DNA of 64,000 bases from Chromatiaceae bacterium (GTDB lineage Bacteria > Pseudomonadota > Gammaproteobacteria > Chromatiales > Chromatiaceae), in assembly GCA_024235255.1 (NCBI GenBank), contig JACKMT010000007.1, positions 46,188 through 110,187 of the forward strand, written 5' to 3'. The notes under the pieces were generated by a model that was not told where the DNA came from, searched no databases, and saw nothing but the letters and a program-made list of their open reading frames with translations. Position 1 is the stretch's first letter; each line of letters begins with the position of its first letter. Below, piece by piece: positions 34,885-44,578 of this stretch. The position numbers and the translations under genes were made by a program.

Positions 34885-35766
34885 TCAGCTATCTTCGCTG
34901 ACGCCGCGAATCACCAGCACCGGCTCTTCGGAGCAGTGAATCACCGCATTGGTGACGCTGCCGAGCATCCAGCGCCCGATACCCTGCCGTCCGTGAGTGC
35001 ACATGACGGTCAGGCTGTTGGCCGTCTCGATCGCAAAATCGGCAATCTGCTCCGCCGGCATACCACGGAATATTTTGTAGGAGATCCGGTCCAGGCCCTC
35101 TGCCTTCAACTCCTCTGCCTTGGCTTTGATATAGTTCTCCGCCGCATCATGCACGATTTTCGAAACCTCGTGCATTCTGACCGTTGAGCCCGGAAATCTC
35201 GGGTCATAGGATCTCAGCAGGATCAACTCCGCTCCCAGTGCCCGGCTAAGACCCGACGCATGCGGCAGCACGCACTCGGCAAGCTTGGAGCCATCCAGCG
35301 GTACGATTATCCGCTCGAACCTGACCAGATCCCCCTCGGGACTGCGGGCGTTGGCCGGCACCAGCAGTACCGGCGTTGTGGCGGCTTGCACCACTTTCCC
35401 GGCAACACTTCCGAGCAGCAGCCGCTGCACCCCGGAGTAGCCGTGGCTCGACATCAGGACAAGGGTTGCCGGTTCCGCCTCGGCCTGTTCGATGATCAAG
35501 CTGGCCGGGTGACCGAGCTGCACGCTGTAGCGCAAGCGGGCGCTGCCGATCTCCTTGGCCAGCGCATCCGCTCTGATCTGCAGATAGTCTTCGGCATCCT
35601 GTTGGGCGAGGGCGCTGAACTCCTCCGGCACCTCCTCTGCCTGCGGTGCGACAACCAGCAGCAGCTCTAGGCTGGCTTGCAGCGACCGGGCGAGATGTTT
35701 GGCGATAGGCAACACTCGCTCTGAAAGCGTCGATGCGTCGAGCGGAACCAAAATTCTTTTGTACAT
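34885..35766 (-). CDS. Tandem universal stress protein (UspA-UspA)
   Basis: 293 residues made of two Usp domains. Each carries the ATP-binding G-x2-G-x9-G-S/T pattern: HGYSGVQRLLLGSVAG in the first and HGRQGIGRWMLGSVTN in the second. The N-terminal strand ILVPLDASTLSERVLPIA is typical. It follows the NhaD-like transporter gene by 73 bases, and USP domains are often found with ion transporters. The role (stress or ion-flux sensing) is inferred. Confidence 0.93.
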   Translation of the reverse strand: MYKRILVPLDASTLSERVLPIAKHLARSLQASLELLLVVAPQAEEVPEEFSALAQQDAEDYLQIRADALAKEIGSARLRYSVQLGHPASLIIEQAEAEPATLVLMSSHGYSGVQRLLLGSVAGKVVQAATTPVLLVPANARSPEGDLVRFERIIVPLDGSKLAECVLPHASGLSRALGAELILLRSYDPRFPGSTVRMHEVSKIVHDAAENYIKAKAEELKAEGLDRISYKIFRGMPAEQIADFAIETANSLTVMCTHGRQGIGRWMLGSVTNAVIHCSEEPVLVIRGVSEDS

Positions 35767-35839
35767 CTTGCGCTTCCCTCCTACAGCGTCTATCGATTTT
35801 TAACGGAACAACTGCGTCAACGGTATCGATCCGAAGTTT

Positions 35840-37192
35840 TCATTGGGCAAAGGGTACCACCCAGACCAGCATGCCGAGCACAAAACAGATCAGGCTGGCG
35901 GCCAATGTGAAAGTCACGCTCCACTTAAAGAACTCCTTAATCGGCACTTTCCGTTTCTCCTCCCGCTCCACGATATTCAATGCGACATAGAGCGCCGGCG
36001 CGCCGGCAATGGTCAGATTGCTGCCGAGTGTGCCGGACCAGACCAGCATCCAATAGAGCGGCCAGGCTTCCACCCCCTGTTCACCCAGATCGCGGATCAT
36101 GTAGAGGAAGGTCAGTATATAGGCATCGTGCTCCACAATACCGACAATGGGCACAGTTACCCAATAGAGCAGGGAAGCGCCGGCGATGATATTCTCCTGG
36201 AACAGCGGCGCGAGATAGTCGGCCAGCTGCTGCAATAGATGCGTTTTTTCGAAACCGCCGACCAGCGCGAACAGCCCGATGTAGAAGAAGATCGCCCGCC
36301 AGTCCAACTCCTGCAGTATCTCCTCAAACTCCGGCTTTCTGATCCGGTGTCCCATCCCCTCCACCACCAGAATCAGCACCATCGCACCGGTCAATGCGAT
36401 GAAGCCGAGCTGAAAGCCGAGATGCTCGCGCAGCGCCATCGCGATAATGGTGGCAAAAAAACCGCTGACCACAATGGTCGCGAACAGCTTGTCGGGAATC
36501 GATGCCTGAATCGTCTGATTGGCCGCCCCTTCGGAATCTTTCAAATCCGATCCGCCTGCTCCCGTGGCTAAACGCCTGAAGCCGAAAAAGTACATGACGG
36601 ACAGGGTCAGCGCGAAGGTGATCATCAGAATGGGAAAGGATGAGGGGCGTCCATCCTGCCAGATGAACTCCATGAATTCGACGCCCGAGACACTGTGCAG
36701 CATCTGCGGCGGCAGGTCACCCAGCAGCAGAGCGGTGCCCATGAAGTTCGAGCTGAAGCCGATCATCAGAATGACCGGCGTTAGCGGCTGATTCAGATGG
36801 CGGACGATCGGAATTGCCACCGGCGCCATCATCAGAATGACGACCACATTGTCCACCACCAGCGAGATGATGCCTGCCAGCAGCGACAGGATGACGATCA
36901 GCAGCGCACCGTTGCCGCGGGAGAGCGCCAGCGCCTTGACCGACAACCACTCCGGAATGCCGGTTTTTCCCAGATAACCGGCGATGATCCAGATACTGAC
37001 CAGAATTGCCATGACGTTCCAGTCGACCGCGTTGAATGCCTCCGACTCGCTCATCGTACCGAGCCACACCATCGCCAGAACGCCCAGCACCGCCGCCACC
37101 GAGCTGTCGATGATGCCGGTGACAACTGCCAGGATCGTTGCTGAGAAGATGATTACTGTCATCCAGAAGGTAAAATCCGTCATTTCCGCCAC
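35840..37192 (-). CDS. Ion-transporter superfamily (ArsB/NhaD/P-protein) membrane transporter
   Basis: 450 residues with about 11-12 hydrophobic helices. It contains the discontinuous-helix type pattern DNVVVILMMAPVAIPIVRHL and the paired EHDAYILTFLYMIRDLGEQ, typical of the IT superfamily (ArsB, NhaD, SLC13). A Na+/H+ antiport function like NhaD is a reasonable guess, but arsenite or an organic anion cannot be excluded. An adjacent usp gene follows on the same strand. Confidence 0.8.
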   Translation of the reverse strand: MAEMTDFTFWMTVIIFSATILAVVTGIIDSSVAAVLGVLAMVWLGTMSESEAFNAVDWNVMAILVSIWIIAGYLGKTGIPEWLSVKALALSRGNGALLIVILSLLAGIISLVVDNVVVILMMAPVAIPIVRHLNQPLTPVILMIGFSSNFMGTALLLGDLPPQMLHSVSGVEFMEFIWQDGRPSSFPILMITFALTLSVMYFFGFRRLATGAGGSDLKDSEGAANQTIQASIPDKLFATIVVSGFFATIIAMALREHLGFQLGFIALTGAMVLILVVEGMGHRIRKPEFEEILQELDWRAIFFYIGLFALVGGFEKTHLLQQLADYLAPLFQENIIAGASLLYWVTVPIVGIVEHDAYILTFLYMIRDLGEQGVEAWPLYWMLVWSGTLGSNLTIAGAPALYVALNIVEREEKRKVPIKEFFKWSVTFTLAASLICFVLGMLVWVVPFAQ

Positions 37193-37362
37193 TTGCCGAC
37201 TCTCTCCCCCTTAATTACGATTACGCTTGACCCGCAGGACTCAAAGCCGCTCAGCCTCCAAATAATGAGGTTTTCAACTCGCACCTATGCTGCCAAAGCT
37301 TCCTACAGAAAACCACTCAATGAACAGTTCTGGAACACCAATTTTTGTACTCGTACATTTCC

Positions 37363-37890
37363 TCAAACTTTTCTGATCTGTTTCCACAACGCGAGCTTCT
37401 GCTCGATATTCATCGCTGCATGCGCCGGACTGGTGGACGGCAATCTGACCGTTGGGATACCTCCCATCGCAGCCGGCAGACCCGGGAGAACATATCTCCG
37501 ATAACTCTTCTCTGCCATGGCGCCGTTGAAGAAGATGCAGCGAATGTTCTGATGCGCCGTAAAAAAATGCTCGAAATCATTCGCAACGATGGAGGTACCG
37601 ATGATATCCGCATCGAGACTACTCTTGCGGATACAGGTATTCAGTACGTCCCATACTGCAACTTTGTGATATTGCAGCTGTTCGCACCGATCCTTGTAAG
37701 GGAGTTGCCGGTCAACGCCGTAAATGGATTCAATGAGGCACCAGAAAGCATTACGCGGGTGGGCGTAGTATTGGTTTGCGCGCAGCGAAGCTTTTCCGGG
37801 CATTGATCCAAGTATCAGCAGCTCCGCGTCTGCAGAGGATAATGGCGGAAAACTGGTTACAGTTGTCGTTACGCGGTGCAGATGAGTCAA
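37363..37890 (-). CDS. DNA-deoxyinosine glycosylase (UDG superfamily, HDG type)
   Basis: About 175 residues from TTG 37890, which follows GGAGAG by 10 bases; the frame is open to another TTG at 37914, so the start is uncertain. Motif ILGSMPGKASLRANQYYAHP and C-terminal LPSTSPAHA are the active-site loops of the hypoxanthine-DNA glycosylase branch of the uracil-DNA glycosylase superfamily. It removes deaminated adenine (hypoxanthine) from DNA. It begins right after the pnp terminator region. Confidence 0.85.
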   Translation of the reverse strand: MTHLHRVTTTVTSFPPLSSADAELLILGSMPGKASLRANQYYAHPRNAFWCLIESIYGVDRQLPYKDRCEQLQYHKVAVWDVLNTCIRKSSLDADIIGTSIVANDFEHFFTAHQNIRCIFFNGAMAEKSYRRYVLPGLPAAMGGIPTVRLPSTSPAHAAMNIEQKLALWKQIRKV

Positions 37891-37916
37891 ATGAATGTCA
37901 CTCTCCAAGCGCAAAC

Positions 37917-37941
37917 AAAAAGGAGGCCGAAGCCCCCTTTT
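37917..37941. terminator. Intrinsic terminator after pnp
   Basis: On the minus strand GGGGGC, TTCG tetraloop and GCCTCC form a 6-bp stem (one G-T pair), followed by TTTTT. On the plus strand the stem is followed by TTTT as well, so it may work in both directions. It lies 22 bases beyond the pnp stop. Confidence 0.85.
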
Positions 37942-37963
37942 CGCTCAATCTGAGATATGAAGA

Positions 37964-40057
37964 TTAACCCTCATCCTTCTCTACGGCCTTCATGCTCAGG
38001 CGCACACGGCCCTGTTTGTCCACTTCGAGCACCTTCACCTTGACTATATCGCCCTCGGCAAGCTTGTCGCTCACCTTCTCCACCCGCTCTTCGCAGATCT
38101 GGGAGATGTGAACCAGGCCATCGCGGCCCGGAAGAATAGTGACAAAAGCGCCGAAGTCCATTAAACGCGCCACCTTGCCTTCGTAGACAGCGCCGACCTC
38201 CACGTCAGCGGTGATCAGCTCGATACGCCTTTTCGCATCTTCACCGGCAGCCCGGTCGACCGAAAAGATCTTGATCATGCCGTCATCGGTTACATCGATC
38301 GTGGCGCCGGTCTCTTCGGTTATAGAGCGAATGGTGGTGCCGCCTTTTCCGATCACATCACGAATCTTATCGGGATCGATCTTAAAAGAGACAATACGCG
38401 GCGCGTGCTCCGACATCTCTTTACGTGGAGCTGAGATGACTTTGTTCATCTCTTCCAGAATATAGAGGCGACCGGACTTGGCCTGCTCCAGCGCTATCTC
38501 CATGATCTCTCGGGTGATGCCATCGATCTTAATATCCATCTGCAGCGCATTCACGCCGGTGGCGGTTCCGGCCACCTTGAAGTCCATGTCGCCCAGGTGG
38601 TCCTCATCGCCGAGGATATCGGTCAGCACGGCAAACTCTCCGCCCTCCTTGATCAGCCCCATGGCGACACCGGCGACCGGCGCTTTGATCGGCACACCGG
38701 CATCCATCAGTGACAGGCTGGTGCCGCATACGGACGCCATCGAGGAGGAACCGTTTGACTCGGTAATTTCAGAGACCACCCGGATTGCGTACGGGAAATC
38801 GGCCAGCCCCGGCATGCAGGCCAGCACACCCCGTTTCGCCAGCCGGCCGTGACCGATCTCGCGCCGTTTGGGGCTGCCCACGCGGCCGATCTCGTTGACG
38901 CAGAAAGGCGGAAAGTTGTAGTGCAGCATGAAAGGTTCGCGGTAAGAGCCTTCGAGCGCATCGATGATCTGCGCATCCCGTTCGGTTCCCAGCGTGGTGA
39001 CAACCAGTGCCTGAGTCTCACCGCGGGTGAAGAGCGCGGAACCATGGGTGCGCGGCAGTACGCCGGTACGCACTTTAATGGGACGAACGGTCTTGGTGTC
39101 GCGGCCATCGATACGCGGTTCACCCGCCAGAATCCGGCTGCGTACAACCTTTTTCTTCAGTTTGTCCAGCGCATCGGACACTGCCGCTTCGGTCCATTTG
39201 GATTCGCTGCCGCACAGCGCGGCGAGCGTTTCAGTCTTAATCTCATCGATACGCGTGTAGCGTTCCATCTTGTCCGCAATGGTGTAGGCCTGGGCCAGCG
39301 CCTGTGCTGCCGCGTTTTCAACCGCGCTCTTGAGTTCGACATCTTCCACCGGCGGCTCAAAAACCATCACCGGCTTACCTACTTCGGCGGCCAACTCCTT
39401 GATCGCGGTTATGGCGACCTGCATCTGCTCATGTCCGAACAGCACCGCGCCGAGCATCACATCCTCCGGCAGGCCGTCAGCTTCTGACTCCACCATCAGT
39501 ACCGCATTCTCCGTGCCGGCGACAACCAGATCCAGATCGGTATGCTCGCTTATGCCGCTGCCGGGCGCGTTTAACAGGTATGCGCCATCCTTGTATCCGA
39601 CGCGGGCGGCGCCGAGCGGGCCATTGAACGGCAAGCCGGAGATACAAAGGGCGGCGGAAGTGCCCAGCAGCGCCGGTATTTCCGGATCCACATCCGGATT
39701 GAGCGACATGACGGTGCAGATGATCTGAACTTCGTTGGTAAACCCTTTCGGAAACAGCGGACGAACGGGGCGGTCGATCAGCCGGCAGACCAGGATCTCC
39801 TTCTCCGCCGGACGGCCTTCACGGCGGAAAAAACCGCCGGGAATCTTGCCCGCCGCATAGGTCTTCTCCTGGTAATCGACCGTCATCGGAAAGAAATCCC
39901 TTCCTTCACCCGGATACTTGGAGCCCACCACTGTACATTGAACCACGGTGCCGTCCATGTCGATCATAATGGCACCGTCTGCCTGGCGCGCGATTTCGCC
40001 GGTTTCCAGCGTTACTTTATGATCGCCGTACTGAAACTCTTTTTTAATAGGAGCCAC
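37964..40057 (-). CDS. pnp: Polyribonucleotide nucleotidyltransferase
   Basis: 697 residues. Two RNase PH domains, a KH domain with VIGKGGTTIRSITEETG, and a C-terminal S1 domain (about 620-690) are all present, full length for PNPase. It degrades RNA phosphorolytically as part of the degradosome. It lies only 29 bases after rpsO, a shorter gap than in E. coli. Confidence 0.98.
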   Translation of the reverse strand: MAPIKKEFQYGDHKVTLETGEIARQADGAIMIDMDGTVVQCTVVGSKYPGEGRDFFPMTVDYQEKTYAAGKIPGGFFRREGRPAEKEILVCRLIDRPVRPLFPKGFTNEVQIICTVMSLNPDVDPEIPALLGTSAALCISGLPFNGPLGAARVGYKDGAYLLNAPGSGISEHTDLDLVVAGTENAVLMVESEADGLPEDVMLGAVLFGHEQMQVAITAIKELAAEVGKPVMVFEPPVEDVELKSAVENAAAQALAQAYTIADKMERYTRIDEIKTETLAALCGSESKWTEAAVSDALDKLKKKVVRSRILAGEPRIDGRDTKTVRPIKVRTGVLPRTHGSALFTRGETQALVVTTLGTERDAQIIDALEGSYREPFMLHYNFPPFCVNEIGRVGSPKRREIGHGRLAKRGVLACMPGLADFPYAIRVVSEITESNGSSSMASVCGTSLSLMDAGVPIKAPVAGVAMGLIKEGGEFAVLTDILGDEDHLGDMDFKVAGTATGVNALQMDIKIDGITREIMEIALEQAKSGRLYILEEMNKVISAPRKEMSEHAPRIVSFKIDPDKIRDVIGKGGTTIRSITEETGATIDVTDDGMIKIFSVDRAAGEDAKRRIELITADVEVGAVYEGKVARLMDFGAFVTILPGRDGLVHISQICEERVEKVSDKLAEGDIVKVKVLEVDKQGRVRLSMKAVEKDEG

Positions 40058-40086
40058 TATAGTGTCCTCAATAATTTATGCCGTGG

Positions 40087-40356
40087 TTAACGGCGCAGGC
40101 CAAGGTTGGAAATCAACGTGCGGTAACGTTCCACATCCTTGGATTTCAGGTAGTCCAGCAGTTTGCGGCGGGAGCTGACCATCCGCACCAAACCACGACG
40201 CGAGTGGTGATCGTGTTTGTGTTTGGAGAAGTGCTCGGTCAGTTCGTTGATACGCGCGCTCAGCAGTGCTATCTGCACTTCGGGTGAACCTGTGTCATTT
40301 TCACCCCGGCCATACTTCCCGATAATTTCGCCTTTCTGCTCTGCATTCAATGCCAT
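40087..40356 (-). CDS. rpsO: 30S ribosomal protein S15
   Basis: 89 residues from the ATG at 40356 (MALNAEQKGEIIGKYG), with GGAGAAAA upstream; the five-codon extension to 40371 (MRRKP) overlaps the ribosome site. The S15 signature around HKHDHHSRRGL is complete. S15 binds 16S rRNA in the central domain. It precedes pnp as usual. Confidence 0.98.
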   Translation of the reverse strand: MALNAEQKGEIIGKYGRGENDTGSPEVQIALLSARINELTEHFSKHKHDHHSRRGLVRMVSSRRKLLDYLKSKDVERYRTLISNLGLRR

Positions 40357-40475
40357 TGGTTTTCTCCTCATTGGTAAGGGTTAAGATTGGCCCTCCCCCG
40401 ACAATGAGTTCAGGGAAACAGGCCGTTTCGATAACCGGAGAGCCGGCAAAGCCATCCGGGATCGGAGAACCGTTA

Positions 40476-40504
40476 ATTATGATGCTTTTAACTGCAGCGA
40501 TCAA
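40476..40504 (-). promoter_or_regulatory. Candidate rpsO-pnp promoter
   Basis: The minus strand carries TTGATC (40504-40499), a 17-base spacer and CATAAT (40481-40476). The predicted start is near 40469, giving a 5' leader of about 113 bases before rpsO. An independent rpsO promoter within the rimP-pnp cluster is also known in E. coli. The rest of the 240-base truB-rpsO gap shows nothing else. Confidence 0.55.
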
Positions 40505-40596
40505 ACAGGAAAGGGAACAGGGTCGATGACTTAGGAATAAAAAGAGTATTCACAGGTTTCTCCTCGGCCCTATGCCCTCACTCCTCTACCCTCGTC

Positions 40597-41505
40597 TTAC
40601 ATCAGTCGCTTTGGCGCCACACGCCCATCATCAAGTATCTCGCCGACGCCGAAAAAGAGCTCCTTATTGTCGTACAGGCGAACTCTGCCCACCGTCGGCG
40701 CATTGGGGACCACCACCGGCTGTCCCTGCTTCATGTAATAGGTGCTGTCTGAATTGAGCTTGACGGCGGGCAAATCGTTAAGCGCGCGTTCCATCGGCAA
40801 TAACAACGCCTCCAGCGCCTCCCGACCCTGCACCAAAGCGGCATTCAGTTGGTCCATGCTGATCATCTGGTCGGCACTGAAGGGCCCCACTCCCGTGCGC
40901 TGCAGTGCGCAGACGTGGGCACCACAGCCCAATACCCCACCTATATCCTCTGCCAGGGTACGGACATAAGTTCCTTTACTGCAGCTCACATCGAGTTCGA
41001 ACACCGGTACCCGGCAGGCGAGCAGCTCCAACTTATGGATCATTATCGTACGCGGCTCGCGCTCGACCTCGACCCCATCCCTAGCCAGCTTGTAGAGACG
41101 CTCGCCTTTATGTTTGAGAGCGGAATACATCGGAGGAATCTGCTGGATCTCGCCGATAAATTTCTCCAGTACGCCGCGGATATCGGACTCGGTGATACCC
41201 GCTGTGGACGCCGTTTTAATAATAGTCCCTTCAGCATCCCCGGTGGTGGTGGTCTCGCCGAGTTTTACCTGCACCCGGTAACGCTTGTCGGCATCAAGCA
41301 AAAAGGCCGAGATTTTAGTGGCTGCGCCAAAACAGATCGGCAGCAGCCCTTCCGCCAACGGATCGAGGCTTCCGGTGTGGCCCGCCTTGCGGGCGGAATA
41401 GATGCGCTTTACCTTCTGCAGCGCCGCATTGGAGGTATCGCCCAACGGTTTGTCGAGCAGAAGAATACCCTGCACGTTGCGTCCTGAAGTACCACGTCGG
41501 CCCAT
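40597..41505 (-). CDS. truB: tRNA pseudouridine(55) synthase
   Basis: 302 residues. It forms pseudouridine 55 in the T loop of tRNAs. The catalytic Asp is in KAGHTGSLDPLAEGLLP. The C-terminal PUA-like domain (about 250-302) is present. It lies 13 bases after rbfA. Confidence 0.97.
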   Translation of the reverse strand: MGRRGTSGRNVQGILLLDKPLGDTSNAALQKVKRIYSARKAGHTGSLDPLAEGLLPICFGAATKISAFLLDADKRYRVQVKLGETTTTGDAEGTIIKTASTAGITESDIRGVLEKFIGEIQQIPPMYSALKHKGERLYKLARDGVEVEREPRTIMIHKLELLACRVPVFELDVSCSKGTYVRTLAEDIGGVLGCGAHVCALQRTGVGPFSADQMISMDQLNAALVQGREALEALLLPMERALNDLPAVKLNSDSTYYMKQGQPVVVPNAPTVGRVRLYDNKELFFGVGEILDDGRVAPKRLM

Positions 41506-41518
41506 TTTCGGATTCCGG

Positions 41519-41890
41519 CTATACTTTGTGTTTGTCTGAGTCAGACTTTACCGCCTGCTCGATCAAGCTGGACAATCTTTCACCCTGCTCTACAGACTCA
41601 TCGTGAACGAAGCGCAGCTCCGGCAGTGTGCGCAGCTTCATTCTGCGGCCCAGTTCGTGGCGCAAATAAGGGGCTGCATCGTTCAGTACCCGGGCTGTTT
41701 CGATCTTCCCGAGTTCACCGGCCATGACGGTAAAAAAAATTGTCGCGTGGGAAAAATCGCGCACCACCCGCACCGCCTGAATAGTGATCAAGCCGAGCCG
41801 TGGATCGTCCAGCTCCCCGCGCACCAGCGCTGCGAGTTCCCGCTGCATCTGCGCCCCGACTCTGTCGGTGCGTTTGAATTCACGCGCCAT
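41519..41890 (-). CDS. rbfA: Ribosome-binding factor A
   Basis: 123 residues with a KH-like fold. It acts in late 16S rRNA processing and cold adaptation. Typical start MAREFKRTDRVGAQMQREL and the conserved LRHELGRRMKLRTLPELRFVHD segment. Standard position between infB and truB. Confidence 0.96.
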   Translation of the reverse strand: MAREFKRTDRVGAQMQRELAALVRGELDDPRLGLITIQAVRVVRDFSHATIFFTVMAGELGKIETARVLNDAAPYLRHELGRRMKLRTLPELRFVHDESVEQGERLSSLIEQAVKSDSDKHKV

Positions 41891-41941
41891 CAGCTATGCC
41901 CAGCCCAATAGGTCGCGGGTATTCTTCGGTTGCGGCATAAA

Positions 41942-44554
41942 TCAGATCTCGCGGGCGACTTCAGTACGGTTGAACACCTCGATATGATCGCCAACCCTGA
42001 CATCATTGTAATTTTTCACGCCGATGCCGCATTCGGTTCCCGCCTTCACCTCATTGACATCGTCCTTATGCCGGCGCAAAGACTCCAGCGCACCCTCATA
42101 GATCACCACATTCTCACGCAGTACCCGAATCGGGCTGTTTCGTTTGACCGTTCCATCCACCACCATACAACCGGCAATGGATCCAAGCCTGGAAGAGCGG
42201 AACACATCGCGTACCTCGGCCAGGCCGATAATCTCTTCGCGCACCTCGGGTGAAAGCAGCCCGGAGAGCGCCTTTTTTACATCATCCAGAATTTCGTAAA
42301 TGATGCTGTAGTAGCGGATCTCCACGCCCTGTTCTTCGGCAATGCGTCGCGCGGTGGCGTCGGCGCGCACGTTGAAACCGATAACCGAGGCATTCGAGGT
42401 CAACGCCAGGTTAACGTCTGATTCATTGATGCCGCCGACGCCGGTGGCCACCATTTTCACCTTCACCTCAGCGGTGGAGAGATTTGCCAGCGCGTCGCGC
42501 AGTGCTTCGATGCTGCCCTGTACATCCGCCTTCAGCACCAGATTGACATAACTGACCTCACCTTCGGTCATCTGGGCGAAGAAATCGTCCATCTTGGTCG
42601 CCTTCTGCGCCGCGAAACGACTGTCACGCCGCTTCTCCTTGCGGCTCGCCGCCAGTTCCCGCGCTCTGCGTTCGCTGGAAACAACGATCGCATCATCGCC
42701 GGCGTTGGGGACACCCGACAGCCCCAGTACCTCTACCGGGATGGACGGCCCGGCCGATTTTATCTGCCGCCTGTTCTCATCCAGCATGGCGCGGACACGC
42801 CCGAACTCCTGGCCGCTGACCAGCATGTCACCCTGTTTGAGCGTGCCGGACTGAACCAGCACCGTGGCGACCGGGCCGCGTCCCTTATCCAAACTCGACT
42901 CCACCACGATGCCACGCGCCGTGCCTTCGACTACAGCCTTCAACTCAAGCACTTCGGCCTGCAACAGAATGGAATCAAGTAACGCATCAATGCCTTTACC
43001 GGTTTTGGCAGAAACCTGCACAAACATGGTGTCGCCACCCCACTCTTCGGAGATAACCTCCTGCTGGGAGAGCTCCTGCATCACCTTATCCGGATTTGCA
43101 TCCGGTTTATCGATCTTGTTAACCGCCACGATAATCGGCACCCCGGCTGCCTTGGAGTGATGAATCGCTTCGATGGTCTGGGGTTTCACGCCGTCATCTG
43201 CAGCAACGACCAGAATCACGATATCGGTCGCCTTGGCACCGCGGGCGCGCATCGCCGAAAAGGCGGCGTGACCCGGCGTATCCAGAAACGAGATCATGCC
43301 CTTCTCCGTCTCTACGTGATACGCGCCGATGTGCTGGGTAATACCGCCCGCTTCACCGGCAGCCACCCGGGTGCTGCGAATATGGTCCAGCAACGACGTC
43401 TTGCCATGATCGACATGCCCCATGATGGTCACCACCGGAGCTCGCGGTTTTAACTCGCCCTGGAACTCATCTTCCAGGGAACTCAACACTTCGGCTTCAA
43501 TATCGGACTCTTTCTGCACGATCGCCGTGTGGCCCATCTCTTCAACCACCAGGCTGGCGCTGTCTCGGTCCAGCGGTTGATTGATAGTCACCATCATGCC
43601 CATCCGCATCAACTCCTTGATCACATCTGCAGCTTTGACCGACATGCGCTGCGCCAGATCGGCAACCGTAATACTCTCGGGTATTTCCACTTCATGCACG
43701 ATAGGCTCCGTGGGCATGACAAAGCCATGCTGCGTTTCCGGTTTGGCGGCAACTCCCTTTGTTGGTATGGTCTTGCCTCTGCGGCGGCCGCGTTTCTCTT
43801 CGGCAACATGCAGCTCCCTGCGCTCTCTTCCCCTGGGTCTCTCACTATCCCTCAGCTCTTCCCTGCGACCGGCGCCTTTTCTCCCCGACCGCTCAGTCGC
43901 ATCCTCTTGCACCTGTGCTTCAAGCCTGGCCAGACGCACCTCCTCCTCCTGCCGGCGCTGCTCTTTGGCCCGCTGCTGACGCTTCTTGTCCTCTTCCTCT
44001 TTGCGCTTGAGCTCTTCCAGCTGGTTCCGTTTGAGCTCCTCTTCCGCTGCTGCAAGCCGCTTGGCTTGCTCTTCCTCGGCGCGTTTTCGTTCGGCTTCCT
44101 GACGGGCTTTGTTCTCCTCCTCAATACTGCGAATCTTGAGCGCCTGCTCATCCAGCGCTTTACGGGCGGCCTCGGCTTCTTCTAAACGCTGCTCGTCTTC
44201 AGTGACCGAACTGCGTTTTACATAGGTCTTTTTGCGCCGCACTTCGACGCTCACGGTTTTTCCGCCGGTGCGTTGCGTTGGACCGCGTCCAACGGTGCGT
44301 CCGGGTGCACCCGGCTGCCTGAGCTCGGTAACTGTTTTGCGTTTCAGTGTTATCTTCTTTGGGCCGCCTGCGGCACCGGGTTGTGATTTGCCATGACTCT
44401 GCCGCAAGTGGGCCAGCAACTTACGCTTCTCGTCTTCGGTGATAATATCTTCAGCCCCGGATTTTGGCAGGGAAGCCTGCCCCAACTGGGATAGCAGCAA
44501 GTCGACCGGAATGCCAACATCGTCGGCCAGCTGTTTTACGGTTATTTCGCTCAT
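41942..44554 (-). CDS. infB: Translation initiation factor IF-2
   Basis: 870 residues. The N-terminal IF2_N domain (start MSEITVKQLADDVGIPVDLL) is followed by a long basic/acidic coiled-coil linker (about 115-260). The GTPase domain has GHVDHGKTSLLD (G1), DTPGHAAF (G3) and NKIDKP (G4). C-terminal domains for fMet-tRNA binding complete the protein. It lies 24 bases after nusA. Confidence 0.98.
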   Translation of the reverse strand: MSEITVKQLADDVGIPVDLLLSQLGQASLPKSGAEDIITEDEKRKLLAHLRQSHGKSQPGAAGGPKKITLKRKTVTELRQPGAPGRTVGRGPTQRTGGKTVSVEVRRKKTYVKRSSVTEDEQRLEEAEAARKALDEQALKIRSIEEENKARQEAERKRAEEEQAKRLAAAEEELKRNQLEELKRKEEEDKKRQQRAKEQRRQEEEVRLARLEAQVQEDATERSGRKGAGRREELRDSERPRGRERRELHVAEEKRGRRRGKTIPTKGVAAKPETQHGFVMPTEPIVHEVEIPESITVADLAQRMSVKAADVIKELMRMGMMVTINQPLDRDSASLVVEEMGHTAIVQKESDIEAEVLSSLEDEFQGELKPRAPVVTIMGHVDHGKTSLLDHIRSTRVAAGEAGGITQHIGAYHVETEKGMISFLDTPGHAAFSAMRARGAKATDIVILVVAADDGVKPQTIEAIHHSKAAGVPIIVAVNKIDKPDANPDKVMQELSQQEVISEEWGGDTMFVQVSAKTGKGIDALLDSILLQAEVLELKAVVEGTARGIVVESSLDKGRGPVATVLVQSGTLKQGDMLVSGQEFGRVRAMLDENRRQIKSAGPSIPVEVLGLSGVPNAGDDAIVVSSERRARELAASRKEKRRDSRFAAQKATKMDDFFAQMTEGEVSYVNLVLKADVQGSIEALRDALANLSTAEVKVKMVATGVGGINESDVNLALTSNASVIGFNVRADATARRIAEEQGVEIRYYSIIYEILDDVKKALSGLLSPEVREEIIGLAEVRDVFRSSRLGSIAGCMVVDGTVKRNSPIRVLRENVVIYEGALESLRRHKDDVNEVKAGTECGIGVKNYNDVRVGDHIEVFNRTEVAREI

Positions 44555-44578
44555 TGTGAAAGGACCTCCAAAATAGCC

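Noticed and set aside
37891..37914. Upstream TTG start for the glycosylase
   Set aside because: Precedes the GGAGAG ribosome site; retained only as an alternative.
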